Assembly: GCF_027887165.1 (NCBI RefSeq)
Contig: NC_077228.1
Span: 183,793,643 to 183,857,642 of the forward strand
Reading direction: 5' to 3'
Source of the DNA: Monodelphis domestica
Lineage: Eukaryota; Chordata; Mammalia; Didelphimorphia; Didelphidae
Length of the DNA stretch: 64,000 nucleotides
A model generated the notes under the pieces. That model saw nothing but the letters and a program-made list of their open reading frames with translations. It searched no databases and had not been told where the DNA came from. Position 1 is the stretch's first letter. Each line of letters opens with the position of its first letter. Below are positions 42,173-53,500 of the stretch, piece after piece. The translations under genes were made by a program, and so were the position numbers.

Positions 42173-42599
42173 ATTTTTTCAACATTAAATTTATTTTCCA
42201 TCAAAGATCCACTTTATCTCCCTCCCATCCTGCATCTATGGAAAAAGCAAACAAAACCAAGTCTAATGGGCCATATTGATAACATAAAAGTTGTGGCCCC
42301 TACTCTGGATGGAATTCCTTCTCCTTCCTCCCACCCCCCACTTACCATTGATTATTCAGTTATCCTGTTTGGTAATGACACTCTTTGGGGACTGCCCTAA
42401 AGGATAATGGAGGACCTGGGATAGAATTGACTAAGATTCCCCCCATCCCATATGTTTGTCCCATTCTAATGGTGGGTTATGCCCCTGAATGTCCCACGAG
42501 GGGCCTGGGATCCCCAGGAACATGGCCACCAATGTCTATCCCATTTTAGGTTTCCAAGTCCCTTTCTCTCCTTCATCCTCCTCCCTCTCTCTCATTGGC
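42173..42599. other. Mostly unassigned sequence, possible old L1 tail
   Basis: 42173-42310 (TTTATTTTCCATCAAAGATCC, CTCCCTCCCATCC) may be an old antisense L1 3' tail. The rest is not recognised. Confidence 0.35.
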
Positions 42600-43245
42600 C
42601 AGTTCCCTACCTCATCAGTGCCTCCACTGAAGGCTAGATGGAGGGTCTAATAAGAAAAAAGGCAGAGGAAATTCAGAGCAGCCAGTGTGGCTCTCCATTG
42701 GTGAAACATTTGTGGTATGTGCCTAGAATGAGGCGTTTGTATTAATCTGTGTATTACAAATTAGCCACGCTTTCCCTGTCCCTATTAGCAAGGCTAATCA
42801 AAAGCTGGCTGTCTTTGGGAGCTCTGTGCTATTTAAAAAAAACATAAAAAGTGGAGCAAATCTCCTAAAGTTCCCCCCACCCCGCCTAATCTGGCTGCTG
42901 ATGCGCTTGGAGATCGATAAATCAGCACACGGTGGGAATGAGCAGCAAATTTGGCGAGCCGGACTTGGGGGAAGAGAGAAGAGAAGGAAAGAAGGGACCT
43001 GTGTCCATTTGACAGGCCCGGCAGCAAACTGTCTGCTGCTGCCTGCCTCGGGATGGCGGGCCAAACAAGTCCTGGAATTGCTTAGACCTGCCTCTGTACT
43101 CTTAGCTGTCCGGGTAAAAACATCACCTCTCCAGAGGCTTGTGTTGGAGTACAAACCCATGTATTGTCTGGCCCCTGGCAGGCGGGCCTGCAGAGGGGAC
43201 ACTCTAAGAGGCCTATTTTAATCTCTTGGAGCCAGGCCAGGGCTG
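42600..43245. other. Repeat-free, GC-richer block, candidate conserved non-coding element
   Basis: There is no SINE or LINE text. CpG and homeodomain-type TAATC/GATTA motifs are present (for example GCTAATCAAAAGC near 42795, GCCTAATCTGGC near 42885) with TGCTGATGCGC and CGATAAATCAGCACACGG next to them. Open frames on both strands (42826-43221 plus, 43202-42798 minus) show no family match and overlap each other. I read it as a candidate enhancer rather than a gene. Confidence 0.4.
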
Positions 43246-43850
43246 GAATTCAGCTGCTAGCATGAGGGCCAGCCTCCCCCCCCATCATCCCCATCCCCCA
43301 GCCCTTTACCTTACCTCCCCCCACCTCCCTCCCCTCCCCTCCCCTGCCCATTTCATTCGCTCTGACCTCCCATCATGAGAGGTGCTGGTGTTCTTTTTTT
43401 AAAAAGTACCAGGGCTCTTTCATTCACTCTGACCTCCCAAAGTGAGGCAGAACAGGACTCCCTCCATGGGCTACTGGGGGCTCGGAGCTGGCAGGGGGCC
43501 AGCCCTTCAGTCTTGAGATCTGACTCCAGATGTGTGTGTTGTGTGTGGTGTGTGTGTGTGTGAGTGTGTGTGAGTGTGTGTGTGAGTGTGTGTTGTGTAT
43601 GCGGCTGTAGGAGACCTTTCTGTCCTTTTGGGGGGAAAGCTCCTGGGGGGGGGTGGGCACAGAAGGGGCAGTCATGGTGGAAGGGAGAGGCCCCCCGAGC
43701 ATGGATGCCTCCATGGATCCTCCACCACCCTACCCTCATCTGCTCTTCTTCACATAAAACTCAGGTGCGGCTTAGAGCCAGACCCCCAGACCTGCCAGTG
43801 CTTTGGGGTGTCATGGAAGACTGCTATAGGTTCTAGAATCGACTTCACTA
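43246..43850. repeat. GC-rich low-complexity DNA with GT-rich microsatellite
   Basis: CCCCTCC runs at 43265-43345 and a compound GT/GTGA repeat at about 43530-43600. Two near-copies of CATTCGCTCTGACCTCCCATC lie at about 43355-43376 and 43421-43441, 66 bp apart. Confidence 0.75.
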
Positions 43851-44139
43851 TTTATTGACCAGCGGGATGACATTGGCTAAAGTCCTTTCTTTTCACCGAG
43901 TCTCCATTTGCTCATCCATAAAGTGGGGGCAATCTTAGATTTCACCTTGAAAAGTCATCTTATTCAGTGATATACTGAGATAGAAACTCAGGCCAATAAC
44001 TCATAGATAAGGATCACCGCAAGCTGCCCATTGACTTAATTTTAAAATGTAACTTTACCAATGTTTTATTGTATACTTGTTTATTTTATTAACTATTTCC
44101 CAATTAATTTTGATGGGGCCAGTGTTCCTGGATTTCCCT

Positions 44140-44510
44140 TCATTATGCTGATGAGGTAAATGAGGTTCAGAAATGCCAAGTGACTAATTTAAGACCAACT
44201 TGGGAGGGCAGCTGGGTAGCACAGTGGATTGAGTCAGGCCTAGAGATGGGAAGTCCTGGGTTCAAATCTGGTCTCAGATACTTCCTAGCTGGTGACCCTG
44301 GGCAAGTCACTTAACCCCCATTGCCTAGCCCTTACTGTTCTTCTGTCTTGGAACCAACATATCGTCTTGATTTCAAGATGGAAGGTAAGTGTTTTGTGTT
44401 TGTTTGTTTGTTTTTATTTTTTTAAAAGCCAAATGGCAGAGTCAAGATTTAAAACCAAGTCTACTTAATCCAAACCCAGGACTTTATCCTCTGCACCATG
44501 CTTTAAAGGA
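44140..44510 (-). mobile_element. Antisense MIR split by a family B SINE
   Basis: MIR text GATGAGGTAAATGAGGTTCAGAAATGCC continues after the insertion as AGCCAAATGGCAGAGTCAAG. Confidence 0.65.
44209..44417 (+). mobile_element. Family B SINE, well preserved
   Basis: GGGCAGCTGGGTAGCACAGTGG, TGGGTTCAAATCTGG, TGACCCTGGGCAAGTCACTT, TCAAGATGGAAGGTAAGTG and a GTTT tail. One of the best preserved copies. Confidence 0.9.
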
Positions 44511-44675
44511 AAACAGTGTGGTTACAGTGGGAAGAGCCCTAGCTCTGGGTCCTCTGATGTTTACTATGTATGCAATTTTGGGAAGGAAACAACCTCTCTG
44601 GGCATCAATATTTTATCTGTAAAATAAAGGGTTGAGATTAAATGACTACGGAGTCCTCTTCCAACTCTAGATTCA
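44510..44675 (+). mobile_element. MIR/MAR-type SINE
   Basis: CAATATTTTATCTGTAAAATAAAGGGTTGAG and TCCTCTTCCAACTCTAGATTC. Confidence 0.6.
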
Positions 44676-44679
44676 ATTC

Positions 44680-44905
44680 CGTTTAATAAACTTTTATTAA
44701 ATGTCTATTATGTGCCAGGCACTGTGCTAAGTGTTGGAGATCCAAAGAGAGACAAAAGACAATCCATGCCTTCAGGGGGCTATCAAATGGGGAAGACAAC
44801 ATGCAAACAAATATCTACAAAACAAGCTATAGATAGGATAAATAGGAAATAATTAATTCAAGGAAGGCCCTAGAATTAAGAGGGTTAGAGAGGGTTTCCT
44901 ATACC
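44680..44905 (-). mobile_element. L2 3' end, antisense
   Basis: TTTATTAAATGTCTATTATGTGCCAGGCACTGTGC, CTTCAGGGGGCTATCAAATGG and GGATAAATAGGAAATAATTAATTC. Confidence 0.8.
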
Positions 44906-44939
44906 TAAGATCCTATGAAAACCTTTTGTACCTAGTCTA

Positions 44940-45080
44940 TTACATCCTCGCCTTATGTGAACTTGGACAGAACATTCAACCTCTCTTGGCCTCGGTTTGC
45001 TTATTTAAAAACTGAGGGGCTTGGACTAGAGTTCCTCTGTGGTGCCCTTTTATCCCTAGATCTAGATTCTCTGACCTTAT
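44940..45080 (+). mobile_element. MIR/MAR-type SINE
   Basis: CTCTTGGCCTCGGTTTGC and GAGGGGCTTGGACTAGAGTTCC. Confidence 0.55.
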
Positions 45081-46296
45081 ATCCCAAGACATCTTGATCC
45101 AGATACATTAGGGTTTCTTAAGAGCATCTAATAAGATAAAGCTATGAAAGCATTTTGTAAGCCTTAAGTGCTATATCTACCCAGTTAAGATATTACTGTG
45201 ATTTCTCAGGTCTTAGTAATCAGCCTCTACTGGTTACTATTGTTAATGATTGAGGATTGGTTAAGGATGGATGACATCCAAAGAGAGAATGTCTAGGGTC
45301 CTCTATCAGTGGCCTTTCCAGTTCTCTGACCTTTCTAGATTCACTGAAGAACACCCACTCCAGCTGGTGAGATGCCCCTTTGCTTGCCCTTGGGTCTATG
45401 GAGTCAATGATTTGTCCCCACCTGGACTCTCCTGCATTTTCTCCTTGGTCACTCTGGACAAGCAACATTTTCCGCTCCATACCAGCCTGGCCTCCCAAAC
45501 TGAGTCATTACCTCGACAGGCTAGCAACTTCCAAAACAAAACTTTTTCAACCAAGGAAAATATAACGATGAGGAGGAAAACATTTCAGGATCAGGTCCCT
45601 AGGGATCTGCGGAAATGTACTGGATGTTTTTCAGAGTACGACGCTGCTGTCCGGACTTCACAGAGATGGCAAGGCGAGAACAATGACTGGGGTTTGGCAG
45701 TGGCTGAGCCAAAATGGTCCACACGAGACTCAGATGGTTTTCAAATGGGTGAATTCTGGAGGATCAGAATATGCTTCAAACCATTGTTGAAACAGACTCT
45801 TACTGTGGCATTAGAAGCATCTAGGAAATAAGGCAGTCTAACCCCCTTCCCACACACTCTCTTTTGCCCTCTTTCCCCTCTTCCCCAACTTAGGATTTTG
45901 AAAGAGAGGTTCTCATTACAAGCTTGTTATTCTGACAAAGGGCCTTCCTCAGAGTGGGTTCTGGGAAATTGCAAATGGAGAAGCTCTCTGAAGGAGAGAC
46001 CCTCATCTGGCACATGCCAAGGAGGGGAGACAGGGGTAGAAATCAACCCCATGGAGAATACAGCTTTGGCTTGCGTGGTTGGCTGTCTGCTCTGAGTCAT
46101 GAACCGAAGGCGAAGGCCCAAGAGGACACCCTGACCCCATCACCCACTCCCTCCTTCTTACATAACGGCACCCTGGCGAATAAAGGGCAAGAAAATCAGA
46201 ACCAGATGGGCATTTTCCTGGAGAGGCTGGGGGTAAGCAAGGAAGGGGGGAAAGGGAAAGCCATATGGGTGAGAAAGACTGGTTTGAGTTTTGCCA
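45081..46296. other. Repeat-poor sequence, no gene recognised
   Basis: A 186-codon open frame exists at 45271-45831 (plus) and a 129-codon one at 45954-46343. Their residues look random, no splice or domain signal supports them, and other frames of similar length overlap. I do not call a gene here. Confidence 0.4.
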
Positions 46297-46485
46297 AGAT
46301 TCATAGGATCATAGATTTAGAGTTGGAAGGACCTTGGTGGTAATTTAGTTCAATATTTCATTTAACACTCAAGGAAATTGAGGATGAGAGTGATGGGGTG
46401 ACTTGCTCAAGATCATACAGGTAGTGGAAGTATAATTTGAACCCAAGACCTTTGAATTGGATAAGTATTCTACTGTAGTAGAATT
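46297..46485 (-). mobile_element. MAR/MIR-type SINE, antisense
   Basis: GGATCATAGATTTAGAGTTGGAAGGACC and GTGACTTGCTCAAGATCATACAGG. Confidence 0.75.
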
Positions 46486-46711
46486 CAGACTGAGCTTTAG
46501 GGTCTCTGGTCCTACCTTGCTTGTGCTTGGCAAATTTCCATTTTCCAGTCTAAATACCAAATAAACTTTTTTTCTTTCTTTCTTTTGTTCTACCCCCATT
46601 TAAACAAAACCAGAAAGCCCCTTGGTCACCTCTGACAAAAAGTAAGAGTCTTATTGTTTCTTGATTGGGATTTTAGTTGATTAACTTTCTCTGTAACCCT
46701 TAGGACAATGA

Positions 46712-46916
46712 GGTAAAGCCTTGGAGCAGTGGATAGAGTATGGTCCTGAAGAAAATCTAGCTCCAGGCACTTACTAACTCTGTGACCTTGGGCAAGTCAC
46801 CTAGTTGCCCCATCTGTGAAAAGAGTTGGAGAAGGAAATGGTAAACAATTTAGTATCTTTGCCAGGAAAACTCAGAATGGGGTGATGAAGAGTCAGATGC
46901 AACTCAACAACAACCC
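46712..46916 (+). mobile_element. Family A SINE
   Basis: TTGGAGCAGTGGATAGAG, TGTGACCTTGGGCAAGTCACC and a tail GATGAAGAGTCAGATGCAACTCAACAACAACC. Confidence 0.8.
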
Positions 46917-46949
46917 ATATACATATGGCCATGTTAGGATGTCCTAGGA

Positions 46950-47135
46950 CCCTGGTGGCAAATCTATGGCATGTGTGCCAGAGGGGGCATTTAGAGCCCT
47001 TTCTGTGGCCAGGCCCACCATTGTCCAAGCACAGAGTTCACCAGAATTCTTTACTAGAAAGCCAAAGGGACTGGGCTACTCCTCCCCCCTCCCCCAAGTG
47101 AGCTTGAGGACATCTCCTGCCCCTCTAAAAGGTAT
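46950..47135. mobile_element. hAT transposon, same family as 26298-26590, right end lost
   Basis: CCTGGTGGCAAATCTATGGCATGTGTGCCAGAGG matches the left part of the copy at 26.3 kb and its CTCTAAAAGGT near the right end. The terminal part of the right TIR is absent. The octamer TCCTAGGA occurs at both edges (46942-46949 and 47136-47143), as an 8-bp target duplication would. Confidence 0.7.
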
Positions 47136-47400
47136 TCCTAGGATATAAGCTTCTTAAAGCTCCTAGCATCTGAATTTGGATGTTCAATAAGACTTGGTAA
47201 CAATTATGAGGATGGGAAGACAAGTAGAGATTAGAAGTTTTCACAGTTTCTCCTCATACTCAGAACATAAAGCAGATTGGCTTGAGGATTGGCAGAGCAG
47301 AAAGAATGCTAGATTGGAGTCAAGATTTCGTGGGTTCAGACCTTGCTTCTGTTTCTTATTCCCTGGGCCATCCTGGGATTCTCTTCAGTATCCTGGGAAT

Positions 47401-47735
47401 CAGTGTTGTTGACTGCTAACTCCTTGTGATCCCATTTGGGGTTTTCTTGGCAAAGATATCGGAATAGCTTGCCATTTCCTTCTCCAGCTCATTTTATAGG
47501 TGAGGAAACTGAGGCAAACAGCATTAAGGGACTTGTCCAGGGTCACACAGCTAGTCAGAGCCTGAGGCTAATGAACTAGAGAGATTTTCAGTTTCTTTCT
47601 CCAGCTTATTTTACCATTTAGGAAACTGAGGCAAAGAGAGGTTAAGTGACATGCTCATGGAAATCCAGTTAGTAAAAATCTTTTTTACTTCAGATCCAAT
47701 ACTCTATTCACTGTGCTATTAGACTACATGATTTC
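47401..47735 (-). mobile_element. Family A SINE with repeated middle part
   Basis: GTGTTGTTGACTGC, GGGGTTTTCTTGGCAAAGATATC and CATTTTATAGGTGAGGAAACTGAGGC are followed by a second body-like copy (TCTCCAGCTTATTTTACCATTTAGGAAAC). This is either an internal duplication or an adjoining antisense MIR. Confidence 0.7.
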
Positions 47736-48320
47736 TAAGGTTTCTTCTAAGCTCTAAAGTTCTAAGTTCAGAATCTTTGATCTGTATAACTGGTTATGCC
47801 AGTCTTCATGATGACAGCTAAATACTAATAAAATGTGCAGAGACTTGGGGTACTGCTGCTCTGCTTCCTCTCCTGCAATTTTGGAAAAGGGCAGATTACT
47901 TCCCTAGCCCTTGGCAAGTGACTTTGACCTTCTCAAGGAGTATGAATGCTTTTAAGTCTGTCTTATAATATGACTTTGATGATAGCTCCCCAGAATACAG
48001 AAGGGGTACTCCCTAAGCTTCACGTGGGGCAGGTCTGCAAAAGGTACTTATTCTAGCAAAGAACCAAACTATATTTTCTTGGGCTTCTTATGGGAAAGAT
48101 GGAGTATAATCCTGTGGTTCTTTAGCCACTTAGACAGTTGAAAGCTAACAACTTTCTTGCAGGAAGAAGTAGCACTCTGGCAAAAACCATCTTGGAATAC
48201 ATTCCAAGACCTACTGTGGATGGCTGAAACTGTGTATATAAATGAACTTCTGCTGACCCTATACATATATGTTCTCTGATCTTGCTGCTCAGACCACTAA
48301 AGCTTCCTATCCTCCCACAA

Positions 48321-48351
<31 letters not shown>

Positions 48352-48359
48352 ACCTAAAT
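47736..48359. other. Unassigned sequence
   Basis: A short A/C-rich run (AAAACAAAAC units) lies at 48317-48352. No gene recognised. Confidence 0.4.
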
Positions 48360-48665
48360 AAAAAGGGAAAATGGAACTCAAACAGACTACCATCAGAGAT
48401 AGACCGCTGCTGCAGACAGACCAGTCAAAGGGGCTGGACCTCTTTGGGTTGACTGTGGATGACTGAAACATTCAGAAGGGGAAACCTCAGAGGAGGGGGA
48501 CCTACCGAACTCTCTATATACCTTAGAGTTGACTAGAGATTGGAAGCCCGTTTGCAGATTTATAAATTTGAACTAACCAGTGACTTTTCCATGTACTCAC
48601 CAGCAGCTACAGGAGGAGTTAATGTAATTTTAATAAAAGCCTTTGGCCTTCCATTTTCAGTCTTA
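48360..48665 (+). mobile_element. LTR-like fragment (weak)
   Basis: GAGGAGGGGGACCTACC, a TATATA motif at about 48515, and TTTTAATAAAAGCCTTTGGCC near 48630-48652 resemble the promoter and polyadenylation parts of an LTR. No terminal repeat was found. Confidence 0.25.
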
Positions 48666-48769
48666 ATAGCTGTCACTAGATAGAAGTGGAGTGATCCATG
48701 GGACTATGCCTTGTGTTTATGAGACCTTGGTTGGTGATAGCCTAATCCCTTCTAGCTAGGAAGTCTTCC

Positions 48770-48920
48770 TTGTGGTATAATAGAGAAATCATTACTTTTT
48801 AATTCAGAAGACCTGGCTTTGAGTTGTACCAGCCATTTTTTGGATGTAGGAGAGTGGCCAAACCACTTATTCTTTGTGGACCTCAGGTTTATCACCCCTA
48901 AAATGAGGGTGGTGGTGTAA
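48770..48920 (+). mobile_element. MIR/MAR-type SINE
   Basis: GTGGTATAATAGAGAAATC, TTCAGAAGACCTGGC, TCACCCCTAAAATGAGGG. Confidence 0.5.
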
Positions 48921-49017
48921 TACTTGGAAAGACTCGGGTTTAAGCCTGCCTCTGATACATATTAAGGGTATGACAAGAGTGGGCAACAACTTTTCAGTGT
49001 CCAAGTATCCCTCTCTA

Positions 49018-49267
49018 TTTATTGTTAGGTCATTTTTAGTTGTGTTTGACTCTTGGTGAGCTTATTTTAAGGTTTGCTTGGCAAGGATACTGAACTGGTT
49101 TATCATGCCCTTCTCTATCTCATGAAGAAACCGAAGAAAACAGTACTGAATGTTTTGCCCAGGGTCATATAGCTAGTGAGTGTTTGAGGCTGGATTTGAA
49201 CTCAGGAAGATGAATCTTCCTGACTCCACACCAGGTATTTTATCTACCATCTACCACCACTTAGGTG
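49018..49267 (-). mobile_element. Family A SINE
   Basis: TTTATTGTTAGGTCATTTTTAG, GTTTGCTTGGCAAGGATACTG and GGGTCATATAGCTAGTGAGTG. Confidence 0.8.
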
Positions 49268-49322
49268 TCCTAAGGGGTATAAAGACAATCAATCAACTAA
49301 AATCCTAATTATGAAATAATAA

Positions 49323-49525
49323 GAGGCATCTAGGTAGCTCAGTGGATAGAGTGCCAGGCCTGGAAAGAGAAGGTCCTGGGTTTAGATGGCCTCAGAGATG
49401 TTTGAGTTGTGTGACTCTGGGTAAGTCACCTAACCCCAACTGTTTAGTTCTTAACCATTCTTCTGCCTTGGAATTGATGCTTAGTACTGGTCCCAAGACA
49501 GTGGGTAAGGGTTTTTTAAAAAAAC
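49323..49525 (+). mobile_element. Family B SINE
   Basis: GAGGCATCTAGGTAGCTCAGTGG through CTTCTGCCTTGGAATTGATGC and GGGTAAGGGTTTTTT. Confidence 0.8.
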
Positions 49526-49599
49526 AAAGTAACTTACATTTGGTAAGACATAACTATGGGGTGTGGTAGTTTTACTTAAATGGGGTGAGAATCTTTTGT

Positions 49600-49810
49600 G
49601 TATGTATGTGTCATAGACCCCTTCCAATATTCTTGTGAATCCTTTGGACACTTCAGGATGAATTAAAAAAAAATCATAATAGAAGGAAGTGCTCAACTGC
49701 AGTTAAAGGTTAGTGAAAAATGACGATATGATTTCTTTTCCCATCTAAGTTCACTAACCTTCTCTCCCCTCCTGAAAGCTACCTATAGTGGACTTCAGAC
49801 TCAAAACCCA
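49600..49810. mobile_element. hAT-like relic
   Basis: GTCATAGACCCCTTCCAATATTC and GGATGAATTAAAAAAAAATCATAAT, then GTGAAAAATGACGATATGATTTC and CATCTAAGTTC, parallel the copy at 31.75-31.87 kb. Confidence 0.45.
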
Positions 49811-50399
49811 GGCCCTGAGATGAGAAATTGCTGACCTGAGCTCACCAAGGAGCTTCCTTGCTGGGAGTTTTGTACTGTGTTGAAATCACAGGTTCAATCA
49901 ATTTCCTTGCCCAAACCAAAAATCCCAATATTTTTGTGCCTTCTACATGTGTTATAAGGAAAGCATTTTGCATATTGTAAAGTAAATATAAATAAATGAT
50001 TATAATCCACCTAAATTCCTCTGGATGCCACCTTATTACAACAAATCCTTATGGAACACCTTCTGGGTATAAGATCTCAAAAGCATGGAGTAAAGGTAGG
50101 CTCATTCTTTTGGCCAGCCAGTCAAGGGACAAAGGTGTGGATATGGGATGATCTGCAGGGAATAAAGGAATTCCACTGCTAAGAAATCATTTAAAAGTTA
50201 CAGGTGAAGGGACATATAATACTGAGCAGGGGATTTCCTTGGGAGCTTCTCTCACTTATAGCCTCTTCAAATGGACTAGAAAGAAACCTTGAATAGTGTC
50301 AGATTTCCCAATAAGACTTTTTTAATTCATTGAGAAGGGAAGTAAATATTTATGATCAGATGTGCTATTCTGCCTTATCTCCCATTTGTGAGACCAAGA
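49811..50399. other. Unassigned sequence
   Basis: No gene or repeat recognised. Confidence 0.4.
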
Positions 50400-53300
50400 G
50401 AGAAAAGTTCAATGTTGTTTTCAAGGCATATTTTTTTTATTTATTGGTATAAATTTGAACATCTCTACCAACTCTCCTTCCAGTTTCACCAACACAGATA
50501 GATAAAGGGGGAGGGCATTAATGAGTAGCATAATCTGTTTGGTTTGGGAAAAAAAGGAAACCTTTATTTAAAGACAGAATTAGAAAAAAAAAAGATCATG
50601 GTTTACTTAGAAAGATAACAATTTGTGTAGGGAAAACAGTACATTCGGATAGGACAACAAAACAGAGATCTGAGGACATGAGGATAGCCAATCACAAACA
50701 TGCCAATAGAAGAGCTTAATTCCTTTTGTGTTTGTTTAAAAGTATCCTGTAAAACAGTGCAGGACCAACATATGATACATACAAAGCAGCATGTTTCCTT
50801 CTTGCTGGAATGCAGGGCAACCTTTGTCCAGGTTCTTGAAATTAAAATGATCTCTTTGTCATGTTCTCTCACACAGAAGAAATCTTAAACCTCAGCCAGT
50901 TTTTTAAAAGGATTAAAAAAGGGAGGAGGGTAACTTAGAGAGGTATAGGATACATGCAGAAATGCGCTGGACATTTGAACATGCAGAGGGTGTAGTCTGG
51001 GGAGAGGTTTCTATGGCCAACCTCCATGGCGCAATCTGGCAATAGTCTTTGCAAGGGCAATTCAGTGGTGAATTTTAAGTCTTCAGCCAGTAACAATCAT
51101 GGAAGAGAAATGGACAAGCTGTCTTTGGACATTTTAAAACCAGCATGGTTCAGTCTCATCCCTGGAGCGCCAGTTAAGGTCTGAAAACTATTCTAATAAT
51201 GAAGGGGGTTGGTCTGGGGGTCATCAGTATAACTCAGAAAGATCAACCAGTCTTAGTTGAGAAACAGGATATATTTCAGATAAGCCAAGCATCAAAAGTT
51301 ATAAAGGGCTTAGAAACTGTAAATATACATGGCTAAAAATTCTCAAGGGTCCAAAACAAATGACTTCTTCATTCTCCCTCAAATGAGATTTCAACAATAT
51401 CAGATTAGATAGAAAATGCTAGTATTAATGAATGCTTCAGAAACTAAGCCACTCACTTCAACGGAGCTAACATTTCTTTGTTTTTCTTGCAAAGACAATC
51501 AGATGAATATGAAATTATCAAAAATACTTGCCATCAGGAAAACTATTTTTAAAAAAATTCGCTTGAATCCCCTACCTCTTCTAGATCAGCAGGCAGAAGA
51601 GGTAAGTCCATTCCTGGGGCTGTCTTATTGAAGCTATTGGCTATTTCCAATAGCTGCTTGAATTTTTCAAAGTTTGCAAATGTGCATATGACAAAAATAT
51701 TATTGTGTCAGAGTCTGGAGGTCACCATCAACACACTATATGTGAATAGTCTGTATATTTACAGAGGTTTAAAGCACGCAAAATTGTGCATATATTGTAC
51801 CAAATTTCAACTTACACTCAGTTGCATATATAACAAGATACAATAAAATCTGAACAAAGACAACCAATAAACAGCGAAATTACTATTTACACATAAGGCA
51901 AGGAATAATGATTAAACATAGCCTTATAGAATGTCAAGGAAATGACTCCTTTTTTTTCCTTCCAAAGATGACAAAACCCCCAACTTCTTAAATTATCTTT
52001 TTCTGGTTCACCTATGAAATAGGTGTTGGTTACAGGGTGACATTCTGATCCCTCTGGCTTTGTCCCAATCAGAGTCAGGAAGTCAGGACAGTTGCTTGGA
52101 GTGACTTAACAGATCAAAGTTTCCAAAACAAGATTTTTTTAAAAAAAACCACTGAGTTCACTGTCATTGACACTGCTCCTTTACTTTCTACCCATATATC
52201 CCTAGACTTGTCTGTCGTAATTGGAAAGAATGATTAGCAGGTATCATTTACTAATCATTTGATAGTCTTCATAGCTAAAATAAAAACTAGCTTTTCTAAT
52301 GCAATCCCAGTCCCAAAGTCCTTTGGTATGGCACTCTCTCCTTACTGGTGGCCAAGGAGTTGACCTTGACTAATAAGAGTCATACCAATGGACTCTGAGA
52401 CTGATGTTACATTAAAATAAAAATATAAATCTATCTCTGGAAGAGAAAGACCTAAGGACATTTTCTTTCTTATTTTAATTAAAATTTTTTTTAATGAACT
52501 CCCTCCATTTTCTTTGATCAAAATAGTCAATTCTCATAGTCTGGCCAGCTGATTTCTTAACACAACAATGACCAAATCAAAAATTCATAGATGACCGAAA
52601 GAAGAACAGATTTTTTAGGGGGGGACCCCCAAATATTTTACTAAAACCAAACCAACCAAAGAACCAATAGCAAAAGATTCTAATTTCTATGAGCTGTAAT
52701 AGTGGAATAACCAGTGGTCCAAATCATGGCAAAACCATATACATTCAGTGGAGTTTCTAAATATATTTCTTCCTCACAGCAAAATTCAGTGGCTGGGGGA
52801 AACAGAACAGAACGAATGGAAGCAACTCTGAATGAAAATCTTAGACTTGGTTTCCAAGTGGCATAGCATCATTTCAAGTACACTATCCTTGCTGTTGGTA
52901 AGGCTGTGTTGAAGTTTTACTTAACAGTCATGAGCCATTTGTCAGAACAGCTTATGGGAGCTGCCTGGTCCCTTGAAGCTCTCTCTGGTAAGGAGGTATG
53001 CTACCCTTGTTCTCCCAACTCTACTTTAAAAAATACCCTAAAGTGAGAGAGAGAGAGTGAGAGAGCTCAAGAGAAAATATCTGAATCTGCTTCACTGGAT
53101 CTATTTTTAAAAAAAATATTTACACTTTAGACAGTGAAATAATATTATTCAAAGTCCCCCACTCCTCCCACCCCCCCAACCCCGTGTCCACTAGCCATAT
53201 ATGAAGACCTTGTCTTTAGTTTGTATTGTCTCCGTTGATAACCTAAATATATAGGAATATATAGAAGAGAGGCATGATTTGCTCTAGCTTTGTTATGTCT

Positions 53301-53500
53301 AACTTGGTTGTGAACTGCAAAAGCCTGAAATCCTCTGACAGTGATTGGTGGGGAGGGGGAGGAATTGATTTTCCAATGGATGTGATTTCTGCTTGAGTTT
53401 TCAACTTGACTAGAAAATCCCAGAGCACCTCCCATCCTGTCTGTGGATTAGACACAATCTATCTGGGCTGGACTTTTTTTTTTAAACTCTCAAAAGAGAA
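50400..53500 (-). other. Repeat-free AT-rich block of 3.1 kb, candidate 3' UTR
   Basis: No SINE, LINE or hAT text is seen for 3 kb, the longest such stretch in the window. On the minus strand, overlapping AATAAA signals occur at 50445-50440 and 50441-50436 and another at 50568-50563, near its left edge, as at the end of a transcript. No coding exon with family features was found. It may be a 3' UTR of a minus-strand gene or a non-coding conserved block. The link to the exon at 58951-59750 is unproven. Confidence 0.35.

Noticed and set aside
42798-43221. Overlapping 130-codon frames on both strands
   Set aside because: GC-rich DNA yields long chance frames. Composition is not protein-like and neither has a recognisable motif.
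43353-43739. A 128-codon minus frame with THTHTH runs
   Set aside because: It is driven by the GT-rich microsatellite.
45271-45831. A 186-codon plus-strand open frame
   Set aside because: No domain, no codon-like periodicity that I can see, overlapping frames on the other strand, and no splice context.
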